A DNA stretch of 64,000 nt from contig NC_090184.1 in NCBI RefSeq assembly GCF_024679245.1, forward strand, positions 1,895,047 to 1,959,046, read 5' to 3'. Below, piece after piece: positions 55,106 through 64,000 of this stretch. The translations under genes and the position numbers were made by a program. Every line of letters begins with the position of its first letter. Within the stretch, counting starts at the first letter, position 1. Below the pieces are notes generated by a model, which was given only the letters and a program-made list of their open reading frames with translations, was not told where the DNA came from and ran no database searches. This DNA comes from Pseudorasbora parva. Lineage: Eukaryota > Chordata > Actinopteri > Cypriniformes > Gobionidae.

Positions 55106-58100
55106 GTGAGCGGATTATTCTCAATTTACACTTGTTTGTACTCTTCAACTGGAGTTATTCTCTCTCTCTCTCTCTGTGGCGAGAGCCCGTTTGTTCAACC
55201 CATGGACATCAGTAATGACACACCAGCTGTTGTTTCATGAAACTACTGTAAACTCCATAACTTTATCATGAGAAAATATCAGGATAACAACTAACGCCTA
55301 GGTGTACCCACACAAACCTGTTTAAATGATTCTTATCTGCATTATTTACAGACAAAATTGAGACACTCTTACTTTTTTGCATATCTACTAACTTACTGTT
55401 CTTATATCATTAGACAGTGCTGGCAAATCATTTGAGCTATGGAGACTTTATTTTTATGATATTTTTGGTCACTAACGTTACAATTCCCATGTTTGTATTT
55501 GCATGCTTTTCCAAACTGTGGACTTAAACACATCACTGACTCCATATCACACACTGGGATCATAACTATATCTATATAACTATATCTTGAAGATATAAGA
55601 AGATCTTGAATGTGTTCTCCATGTATTACCAGCAATATTATGATACACGTGTGTGTGTGTGTTTCCAGTTACTCAGTGTGAGAGAAAGACACTCAGAGAG
55701 GAAAATGAAGAGGTGGTTTTGGTCTTCTTAGAAATCCCCCTTTACTTTTTGGTTGAATTTTGTAGAAAATAGAGATTTGAAATATCCAAAAAGTTAAAAT
55801 ATGATTTAAAATATTAATGTTGCATAAAACAAACAAACTTTGTCTATAGTTTGTAAGCAGAGAGATGGTGTAAATTAATAAATTAAACATGGCAAACCGA
55901 ATCACATGAATGATCATTCCCTCTGAAAGTCATTTGTTCACTGAAGATGTTCGAGATCTTGCATGTATTGTGTTATAATGCTGTTGCAATTACTAAAAAT
56001 ATAATTAACGTGCATTACATGCAGGATTCCAGTTCAAGATTAAAACAAAATATCTGTTGGAGATATTAATGTGCTCCGTCTGTTTGTCTCTGAAGTTTAA
56101 GAGCGACTCCCTTCATACTGGATCTGCGTTTTTACAAGACAACATCATTTTAATTTGAACTCTAATAACAGCAAAACTTAAATTCACAACATTTAAAGAG
56201 GATACTATAACCATACAAATACCTCTCAAGTGTGTTAAAGGCGCAGTATGTACAATTTTAGGATTAAAATATTCAAAAACCACTAGAACAGTGTTATACA
56301 ATGGGTACGGAAAGTATTCAGACCCCCTTTTCTGTCAGTGTGGGGTGCTGTGTGTACATTAATGAGAAAAAATTAACTTAAATGAATTTAGCAAATTAAG
56401 GAATATAAGAGAGTGAAAAATGATGGGGGTTTGAATGCTTTCTGTACCCACTACCGGTATATGTGTATTTATTATTATACTTTGAGTCATTGGCATCGTG
56501 GTATTGTTCTGTTCGTTTTAGTTTTTCACATTTGTTTGTGTCATTGTTTTATTATTATTTTTTTGTCTTTTTTTAAATTTTTTGTTTTTGAAGTCTGGAG
56601 TAATGATGATAAACTCAGCTTTGATCACAGGAATAAATCGCACTTTACTATATATTCACACAGAGAACAGATGATTCACACTGGAGGAATATTTTACTGT
56701 TTTACTGTCTGATTCTTTTTTTGGTGTTTTTAATAAAATAAAAGCAGCCTGGGTGAGCAGAAGAGACTTCTTCTAAAACATTAAAAATATTACCGATCAG
56801 AAACTATTGCGCAGCAGTGTGAGCGTGTAAAGGGATGTTTTTATCCCAGGGTGCCGAGTGTCGGTGTTAACTCTCTCCATGTTGAGTTCTGCTGTCTTCA
56901 CGCTGTGTTGGATTGCGTGTTTCTAAGCAGGCTTCAGCTCCTCCATCTCCATGTGAGTTTTGGCTCAGAACCGCGCTTGCTCGGCATCAGGGCTGTGAGA
57001 CCCAGCTGCGGCTGTAATGAAGGAACACCTGAGCGTGTGTCGCTGCACTCGATTTAGAGACATTTCTAATGCACATTTGTCTGGTGTGGATGAAGATCTA
57101 GAGCTCATATGAGTCCTCAAGAGAAGTCAGGCAGGCTCTGCTTTCACATCAACAAATGAACCAAACTGTATTGTCAACTGGCCCACACACTCCCTAAAAG
57201 TGTTTATCTGAACACGGCATGACTCCACTGAGCAAAGTCAATTATTTTTGGCTCTCTCGTTTTGCTCTTGAGATGATGGACTGTTAAACTCAGTGTAATT
57301 CATCCCTTTCTAAACATTTTTTTGTATAATGCTTTTATACACTCTTAAAATGATCCGTTCAAAAGGCTGTTTCGCCACAGAAGTGCTATTTCAGCTTCCC
57401 CCTCTTTGGGGGTGTCTATGCGTCACATCTTTTTACTGATCTCATCGCTTTGTGATAATGATCATGTGTAAATAATGCATTCCACACCTTATTGGCAATA
57501 TCGCCGAAATGATCTTCATTGAATTTGCATGAGCCGTAGACACAGCAGATCAGATTTACATCCGTTTTGCGGAGGTTTATTTGTCAATGTTTAAATGTCT
57601 CTTGGTCTGCCTGCGGTTGTTCACAGTTCGTTCAACCGTTACGCAAAGTAAACTGGAAGTGAAAGATGCCCAGACCTCTGTTTGTGTGAAAGCAGATGGA
57701 GAGATGGATTGCTCTTGATAAGGATGCTCTAATGTGCCATCAACTCAATTATGAAGTTGCTTTGTGCTCAAATATGCTATGAAACAATTCAGCCAATTTA
57801 AGTTTTTAAATGGTATGTTCACTGCCAAAATACATAATATATTAATAAGAATAATCTAGGAATAATAGTAAATAATACAATAGGCTAGACATGTGGACAA
57901 CTCTATTCACTACTATGCCAATGTTATTTTCATGTAGAGACATTTTTTAAATTGCAACTATATTTTAAAGTATTTACTTTATCAAATAATTGCAGCCTTG
58001 GTGAGCAGAACGTGTGTAGGTATGTGACGCCTGCCTTTACACTTTAATGCCGTCCCATTGTTAACCCGTGGGGTTTAATATGGAGTCTGCCCACCCTCTC

Positions 58101-59218
58101 TAGCAGCTCCAGCTCTTCTGGGAAGGCTTTCCTCAAGGTTTAGGAGTGTGTTTATGGGGATTTTTGCCCATTCTTCTAGAAGCTCATTTGTGAGGTCAGG
58201 CACTGATGTTGGACGAGAAGGCCTGGCTCTCAGTCTCCGCTCTAATTCATCCCAAAGCTGTTCTATCGGGTTGAGCTCAGGACTCTGTGCAGGCCAGTCA
58301 AGTTCCTCCACACCAAACTCCTCATCCATGTCTTTATGGAGCGACGCTTTGTGCACTGGAGCGCAGTCATGCTGGGACAGGAAGGGGCCGTCCACAAACT
58401 GATCCCACAAAGTCAGGAGCATGAAATTGTCCAAAATGTCTTGGGGAAGCATTAAGAGTTCCTTTCACTGGAACTAAGGGGCCAAGCCCTGAAAAACAAC
58501 CCCACCCCATAATCCCCTCTCCACCAAACTTTACACTTGGCACAATGCAGTCAGGCAAGTCCCGTTCTCCTGGCAACCCCCAAAACGAGACTCGCCCATG
58601 GGATTGTCAGACTGAAGCGTGATTGGTCGCTCAGAGAACACGTCTCACTGCTCTAGAGTCCAGTGGCGGCTGCTTTACTCCACTGCATCCCACGCTTTGC
58701 ATTGCTCTTGGTGATGTAAGGCTTGAATGAGCTGCTCGGCCATGGAAACCCATTCCATGAAGCTCTCTATGCTGTTCTTGAGCTCATCTGAAGGCCACAG
58801 AAGTTTGGAGGTCTGGATTCTGCAGAAAGTTGGTGACATCTGTGCACTGTGACCCTCAGCATGCTCTGACCCCGTTCTGTGATTTTACGTGGCCTAACAA
58901 TTTGTGGCTCAGTATAACCTATCACGGCACCACGCTTGAGTTCACTGAGCTCCTGAGAGTGACCCATTCTTTCACTAATGAGTGTAGAAGCGTCTCCAGT
59001 TCTCTCTGTGTGTGTGTGTGTGTGTATCTGTATATGTCAAAGCAATATTGACATCAAAAAGCTCTTGACGTCACACACAGGTTGCTATTAATTACATGCT
59101 TAGATCATCATGTATCGATCAACACACATGTTTAGCTGACATTGATGTTTAATTTGCAAAGATGCTTGTCTTTATATTTATTGAGCACAAGCTAAACCTT
59201 TCTTTCGCTCTCTCTCTC

Positions 59219-59282
<64 letters not shown>

Positions 59283-61500
59283 AAGGAATGGAGTGGTGCT
59301 GGTGAGTAATTACACAACACATCATTTCACAATGTCTACATTGTTTATTGTATTTATTTTTCTATATATTATGGGCTGTAAAACAAGAAAAGTCTGAAGT
59401 TTAAGTAGGGAGTGTTTTGTGTTCAGTCAGACCCTATTTTTAAACTGTTAACTCTTTTTAAGTATAGATCTGAATTTAAATGGTAGTAATTCATGATTTT
59501 ATACAAAATATCACAATGTGCAGCTAAAGTGTTTTAAAGTACTGTTTTTAATTTTAACACAATGTTCAATTAGTTTTGTGTGTTTAAGCTTTCGAACGAT
59601 ACTCAATATATGATTATTACTAAAATATGTGATAGTAACACTGACTGTTAGCAGGTTAAACATGAACTATCTTCTGATATTGACACGCTTTTCTGACTGA
59701 TCTCACATAGGTCCCGATGACAGTTTTCAGACTTCATATGTGTGCATAAATGTGTGTTATTAGAAACCTAAACAAACATAACATGCAGAGACTCATTTAC
59801 TGTGAACGGAGCCGCTCTGAGACGCTGGAGGAAACGCGTAACATGCGTGTAAATGAGCGCCGCACTTCACTCAGAAACATGCGCCGCATATATTTATTTA
59901 ATTATCATATCCAGTTAAAGGCGGAACAGTATAAAGCAAGCACTGTAAAATGTTTTACCCAAGTGGAAACTCTCCTGCAGTTTCTGTTGAAGCCAATATG
60001 GAAGTGACTTAAACTGCAGTTCCTCGTCTGGCCACTAGAGCGGCTCCAGAAGGAGCAGAATCTCATTGAGCTCATGTTAAAATGGCCAACTTTACAGCAG
60101 AATAAAACATGTTTACAGTCTGGGACAAATTGGTGTTTTGGTCTATACAGATAATGTTGCCCTTCATGACGACTGTGAGGGGGTGAATCCTTTTATAACT
60201 CATTCGTTTACGTTATATAAAGCCTTAACGTTCTGCATAATTAAGGGCGTGGCCACTTTGAGTGACAGGTGTATTGCCGTTTGTCTGCTGTCTGTTAGTC
60301 ATCACGTCACCTAAGCTCCGCCCACATCCCGCCTCTTTGCCCATTTTCTGTTATCCAGGCGTGACGCGCTGCCAAGATGGCGACGGCTCGTCTCTACTTT
60401 ACGCTTCAGAACGGCTCTTCAGAATCCCATGGGTGGCGTCACAGACACTACAGCCAAATTTTATTACAAATTTTATTTTATTATTATTGTCGCCTGTCAA
60501 TTGCGTCATATCTGCGTTTCCCTCGGTGTCGGGTTTTATTTGGCAGGAGCGCTTTACTCTTAGCAGTGTGAACAAGTGAACGCACGGAGTAACGTCATAA
60601 TATCATTTTAAACACTTAAATGTATCTAATATGATAAACAGCTGCTTTACCTTATACTCATGACCGGAAAAGAGGAAATGGTGCCCGTGCCCGGTGACTG
60701 TGTCCCGTCCCGTCATAATGGCGTCATCAAACTATGCCTTCGTTTTGAATAGGCGCCCTCTAGTGGATGTAAAGTTGCATAGTACACCTTTAACTCAACT
60801 CACAAGTCAGCTTTCACCTCAATGAGACGTCATGTTTTCACACCGTGGCATGAGGTCTCGTCACACACACCAAGAAGTCTTTTTCTGTCTCCTGACCTGT
60901 TTTTGTCATCAGAAGAGCGACTCCAGCCTCAGCTCAGACTCCACATGACTCTCCTCCAGCAGGAAGTGTTCGTCCGCATGCGGCTCCGCATCCGTCCTCT
61001 GTGTACGTACATGAGCTCTCTTACACCGCAGAAAAGGCTCTTCTTACTTAGTATATTTGTCTTGTTTCTAGTCAAAATATCTACAAATTCTTACATTAAG
61101 GAACATTTACTAGACAAGTGAAAGTAATTGTCTTGTTTTGGGAAAAATAACTCAAAATTAAGAGATTTTTTTTTTTTTGGTTAAAATAAGTAAATAATCT
61201 GCCAATGGGGTGAGAAAAATAATCTTGTTTTCTGTTTGAATTCTGCTTGTCTAGTAAATACTTCTTGTTTTAAGAATGTTTAGATGTTTGGACTAGAAAC
61301 AAGACAAAAATACTGAGTAAGAAGAGCGTTTTTTGCAGTGTAGTCTCAGTAATCACCACAGCTCGTCCATTAATGACTGAGTTCATCTTTTCTGACCTTT
61401 GTTTGCAGTGGCGAACGAGACCCTAAAGATCGACTTCAGTGACTCTGAAACTGGCGACTCCTACACGCTACATGTGTGGAAACAGAACCGCGTTCTCTGG
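55007..61500 (+). CDS. 5' part of a secreted/type I membrane protein gene, possibly il17rc-like (four exons visible)
   Basis: Exons 55007-55105, 59286-59301, 60913-61002 and 61409-61500 sum to 297 nt and give 99 in-frame residues, phases 0, 1, 1, 0. The start ATG has a good context (tccgccATGt). Residues 1-~22 ([16 protein letters not shown]) look like a signal peptide. The mature part carries [20 protein letters not shown] and [15 protein letters not shown], with one N-glycosylation sequon (NET), then [13 protein letters not shown]. The gene continues past the right edge. The strand pattern loosely resembles the N-terminal ectodomain of IL17RC, and in mammals IL17RC/IL17RE lie near BRPF1, but this is weak recall and no domain is certain. 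It could be another receptor. Confidence 0.5.
55106..59204. other. intron 1 of the 55007 gene: Tc1-derived copies, otherwise no gene
   Basis: 56303-56452 is a small Tc1-type MITE (gggtacggaaagtattcaga at the left, gaatgctttctgtaccca at the right). 57420-57700 is a dispersed repeat with a direct copy at about 62105-62390. A decayed Tc1 lies at 58061-59000. No additional convincing exon seen. Confidence 0.5.
58061..59000 (-). mobile_element. degenerate Tc1-like element (- strand)
   Basis: The - strand keeps broken transposase pieces: 58967-58767 ([20 protein letters not shown]), 58576-58367 ([20 protein letters not shown]) and 58452-58075 ([20 protein letters not shown]). They lie in different frames with stops between, so it is a dead copy. 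Same family as 39583-40299. Confidence 0.88.
59205..59281. repeat. (CT)n tract, pyrimidine tract of the microexon acceptor
   Basis: About 75 bases of CT ending ctctaaag. It would serve as an unusually long polypyrimidine tract. Confidence 0.93.
59286..59301 (+). CDS. candidate 16-nt microexon
   Basis: Sixteen bases between a ~75-base (CT)n tract ending ctaaag and a near-perfect donor G|gtgagt. It reads EWSGA plus one base. It is the only segment I found that converts the phase-0 end of exon 1 into the phase-1 start needed by the exon at 60913; joining exon 1 directly to 60913 runs into a stop. Predicted from splice signals and phase only. Confidence 0.45.
59302..60912. other. intron of the 55007 gene, no gene
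   Basis: The 60250-60780 part contains words common in dispersed repeats (gccaagatggcgacggctc; ctctagtggatg). No domain in the ORFs. Confidence 0.45.
60913..61002 (+). CDS. exon: extracellular region
   Basis: 90 nt, acceptor tttttgtcatcag, donor CTCTGT|gtacgt, phase 1 in and out. It encodes [20 protein letters not shown] then [10 protein letters not shown] with alternating hydrophobic residues suggesting beta strands. The alternative donor two bases earlier would force a stop in the next exon, so 61002 is chosen. Confidence 0.55.
61024..61340. repeat. palindromic element copy, upstream of the 61409 exon
   Basis: Begins caccgcagaaaaggctc and ends ttttttgcagtg; internally deleted on the right of its centre. 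Confidence 0.85.
61409..61500 (+). CDS. exon: extracellular region with N-glycosylation sequon
   Basis: 92 nt, acceptor tgtttgcag, donor CTCTGG|gtaagt, phase 1 in and 0 out. It encodes [20 protein letters not shown] and [10 protein letters not shown]. It sits between two palindromic elements (61024-61340 and 61516-61926), the second beginning 15 bases after the donor. Confidence 0.6.
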
Positions 61501-61515
61501 GTAAGTCTCAGGCCA

Positions 61516-61926
61516 CACTGCAAAAACACTCTTCTTACTCAGTATTTTTGTCTGGTTTCTAGTCCAAAAATCTAAAAATTCTTAAAACAAGAAGTATTTA
61601 CTAGAAAAGCAAAGGTAATTGTCTTGTTTTGTGGAATAATAACTCAAAATGAAAAGAGGTTTTGCTTAAAATAAGATAAATAATCTGCCAATGGGGTGAG
61701 AGAAATAATCTTGTTTTCTGTTTGAATTAAGATTATTTCTCTCACCCCATTGGCAGATTATTTATCTTATTTTAAGCAAAAACTCTCTTTATTTTGAGTT
61801 ATTTCCCCCCCCAAAAAGACAATGATTTTTGCTTGTCTAGTAAATGTTCCTTAATGTAAGAATTGTTAGATATTTTGACTAGAAACAAGACAAAAATACT
61901 GAGTAAGAAGAGCGTTTTTTGTGGTG
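61516..61926. repeat. palindromic element copy, downstream of the 61409 exon
   Basis: Full-length copy with clear central symmetry about 61725; begins 15 bases after the donor at 61501. Confidence 0.88.
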
Positions 61927-62421
61927 CAACTCGCCTTTCTTTATTAGGTTCAGTTTGGGTTGAACTAAGACCAGGTACCGTCGGGATAAACCGAGAGACT
62001 AGCGGTAGCGTAGAGGCCGTTCTGCTCACGATGTGATGAGTATGCTGTGAGTTATAGGAAGTGTTTCCAGTTCTGGCTGACCTAGTTAATGCAGTCTTTG
62101 AAAAATGTATATTGATCTCATTGATTTGTGATCATGATTCGGTGTAAATGGTGCATTCGACACAGATACCAATCCGTCTCCAACACTGCCATAATGGCAA
62201 TATCGTAGAAATGATCTCCAACTGAATTAGCATGGGCCGTAGAAACAGCAGAGCAGATTTATATCGGTTCATTTGTCCTGGTGTGACTGTCTCCTGTGTT
62301 TGTCGTGAGCTTGAACACTGCGGCTCTTTAAAGGCTGTTTGTTTGGCTCTGCCTGCGTTGGTTTACAGTTCGTTCAACTGTGTCACTGTATCGCTATCCA
62401 ACGTTTGCCAGATATCAATCA

Positions 62422-63042
62422 GGCATAACATTATGACAGGTGAAGTGAATAGCACTGATGATCTCTTCATCACGGCTCCTGTTAGTGGGTGGGATATATT
62501 AGGCAGCAAGTGAACATTTAGTCCTCAGAGTTGATGTGTGTGAAGCAGGAGAAATGGGCAAGCGTAAGGATTTGAGCGAGTTTGGCCAGATTGTGACGGC
62601 TAGACGACTGGGTCAGAGCATCTCCAAAACTGCAGCTCTTGTGGGCTGTTCCCGGTCTGCAGTGGTCAGTATCTATCAAAAGTGCTCCAAGGAAGGACCA
62701 GTGGAGAACCGGCCACAGGGTCATGGGCGGCCAAGGCTCATTGATGCACGTGGGGAGCGAAGGCTGGCCCGTGGGGTCCGATCAAACAGACGAGCTACTG
62801 GAGCTCAAACTGCTCCAGAAGTTAATGCTGGTTCTGATAGAAAGCTGTCAGAATACACAGAGCAGCTCAGTTTGTTGCGTACGGGGCGGCATAGCCGCTG
62901 ACCAGTCAGTGTGACCTCTGACCCCTGACCCCGCCGAAAGCACCAACAGTGGCACGTGAGCATCAGAACTGGACCACAGAGTAATGGAAGAAGGTGGCCT
63001 GGTCTGAGGAATCACGTGTTCTTTTACATCACGTGGATGGCC

Positions 63043-63096
<54 letters not shown>

Positions 63097-63260
63097 CTTA
63101 CCTGAGGAACACATGGCCCCAGGATGTCTTGGCTATGAATTGGCCTCCAAATTTCCCAGATCTCAATCCAATTGAGCATCTGATGGATGTGCTGAACAAA
63201 CAAGTCCTGGATTTTACTGTGAACATCAAGTCTCAACTCAACAAGTCAAATCGTGTCTAG
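62422..63260 (+). mobile_element. Tc1-like element with an internal microsatellite
   Basis: Starts atcaggcataacattatgac. Carries the N-terminal transposase frame (62536 onward), broken middle pieces, and a C-terminal NFPDLNPIEHLMDVLNKQ region near 63150. A (GT)25-type tract at 63045-63093 lies in the transposase body. The right terminus is missing. Confidence 0.87.
62536..62901 (+). pseudogene. Tc1 transposase N-terminal fragment
   Basis: [20 protein letters not shown] to [20 protein letters not shown]: helix-turn-helix pair and linker, then a premature stop before the catalytic domain. The first ~98 residues are the same as the fragment at 35432 apart from minor changes. Confidence 0.87.
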
Positions 63261-63302
63261 GCGCAGGTCCACCATCTGATCTGGATAACATCGCTGGCCT
63301 AG

Positions 63303-63601
63303 TTAAAGGGATAGTTCACCCAAAAATGAAAATTGTCATTTCCTCCCCCTAAAGTTGTTCCAAACCTGTATGAGTTTCTGCTGAACACAAAAAAAGATAT
63401 TTGGAAGAATGCTTGTAACAAAGCAGAGATAATAATAACCATTCACTAAAATAGTATTGTTTCCCCCTATGGTAGTGAGTGGTTGTTCTCTGCTTTGTTA
63501 CAAACCTTTTAATCTTTTTTTGTAAGAAACTCAAACAGGTTTGGAACAACTTGATGGTGAGTAAATGACAATTTTCCTTTTTGGGTGAACTATCCCTTTA
63601 A
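63303..63601. mobile_element. TTAA-flanked MITE (299 bp)
   Basis: TTAA at 63303-63306 and 63598-63601. Termini agggatagttcacccaaa and tttgggtgaactatccct are perfect inverted repeats. A very common fish non-autonomous element. Confidence 0.88.
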
Positions 63602-63816
63602 TGCAGCCTTTAGGATGTGAATTACAGAAATGTGATAATGATATATGTGTATGCCATAGTAAAGAGATTAAATGAATTTAATCTGACGGAGTGTGTCTGC
63701 TTCCTGAACAATGCTAGGAAGACCGTTACAACTTTTTGTTGTAAATTTGTTTGCATGTGATTCGCTTCACAACACACACTAACCTCATTATTTCTGCTAG
63801 TAGAGCTGGACTTTAC

Positions 63817-64000
63817 TCTGCATAAAATGCTCTTCTTACTCAGTATTTTTGTCTTGTTTTCAGTCCAAATATCTAAATATTCTTAAATCAGGATGCATTT
63901 ACTAGATCAGTAAAATGATAGAAGATATTTTTGCTTGTTTTCTGGGGAAAATATCAAAATGAGTTTTTGCTTAAAACAGGCAAAATGATCTGCCAATGGG
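63817..64000. repeat. palindromic element copy, cut by the window edge
   Basis: Left half of the cactgca-type palindrome (cttactcagtatttttgtc; atctgccaatggg), running off the end. Confidence 0.82.

Noticed and set aside
54802..55215. 137-codon ORF overlapping exon 1 of the second gene
   Set aside because: Different frame from the signal-peptide frame, poorer start context, and no recognisable domain.
58075..58967. Functional Tc1 transposase on the - strand
   Set aside because: The matching pieces lie in different frames with stops between them and the element lacks clean termini.

Overview
The window reads as nuclear DNA of a teleost, most likely a cyprinid. It shows spliced vertebrate genes with kilobase introns, very long (CA)n/(GT)n tracts, and stacks of nested DNA transposons (hAT, Tc1/mariner, TTAA-flanked and palindromic non-autonomous elements) of kinds typical of carp and zebrafish genomes. 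There are no bacterial operons, CRISPR arrays, rRNA or tRNA genes that I can support. Species assignment is inference from repeat character only.

Two host genes are visible, both on the + strand. (1) The 3' half of brpf1, the scaffold of the MOZ/MORF histone acetyltransferase complex, occupies 1-~35.3 kb. Seven coding exons (4274-4576, 6688-6960, 14011-14158, 17466-17599, 19169-19284, 21687-21841, 33838-34021) join with consistent phases into about 437 C-terminal residues ending in the PWWP domain and the SDTSDSD tail. Upstream exons (PHD fingers, bromodomain) lie off the left edge. (2) The 5' end of a gene for a secreted or type I membrane protein starts at 55007. Four exons (55007-55105, 59286-59301, 60913-61002, 61409-61500) join in frame into a signal peptide plus extracellular sequence. 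IL17RC is a tentative identity, from weak similarity recalled from memory and from the mammalian neighbourhood of BRPF1. The gene runs off the right edge.

Almost everything else is repeat. The introns of brpf1 hold an apparently intact hAT transposon (1151-4085, spliced 598-aa transposase) inserted in a palindromic element; a 75-bp minisatellite rich in inverted CCAAT and GC boxes (5066-6010); two composite nested hAT insertions (6984-8801, 8832-10527); a 1.6-kb CA/CT simple repeat; a deleted Tc1 copy; a 20-bp minisatellite of about 54 copies starting at a splice donor; an apparently intact, young Tc1 element with a 331-aa DD34E transposase (24636-26263), nested in a larger hAT-like element (24579-28319); and a 2-kb foldback structure (28787-30751).

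Between the two genes lies about 20 kb dominated by a 34-bp minisatellite/satellite array (43041-54382, about 330 units). It has a higher-order organisation with a 3967-bp repeat distance and is interrupted by one retroposon carrying an L2-type 3' tail. Several brpf1 introns have CA-rich sequence at the 5' end and (GT)n at the 3' end, and two acceptors lack a pyrimidine tract. This is the arrangement expected if intron ends are brought together by RNA pairing.
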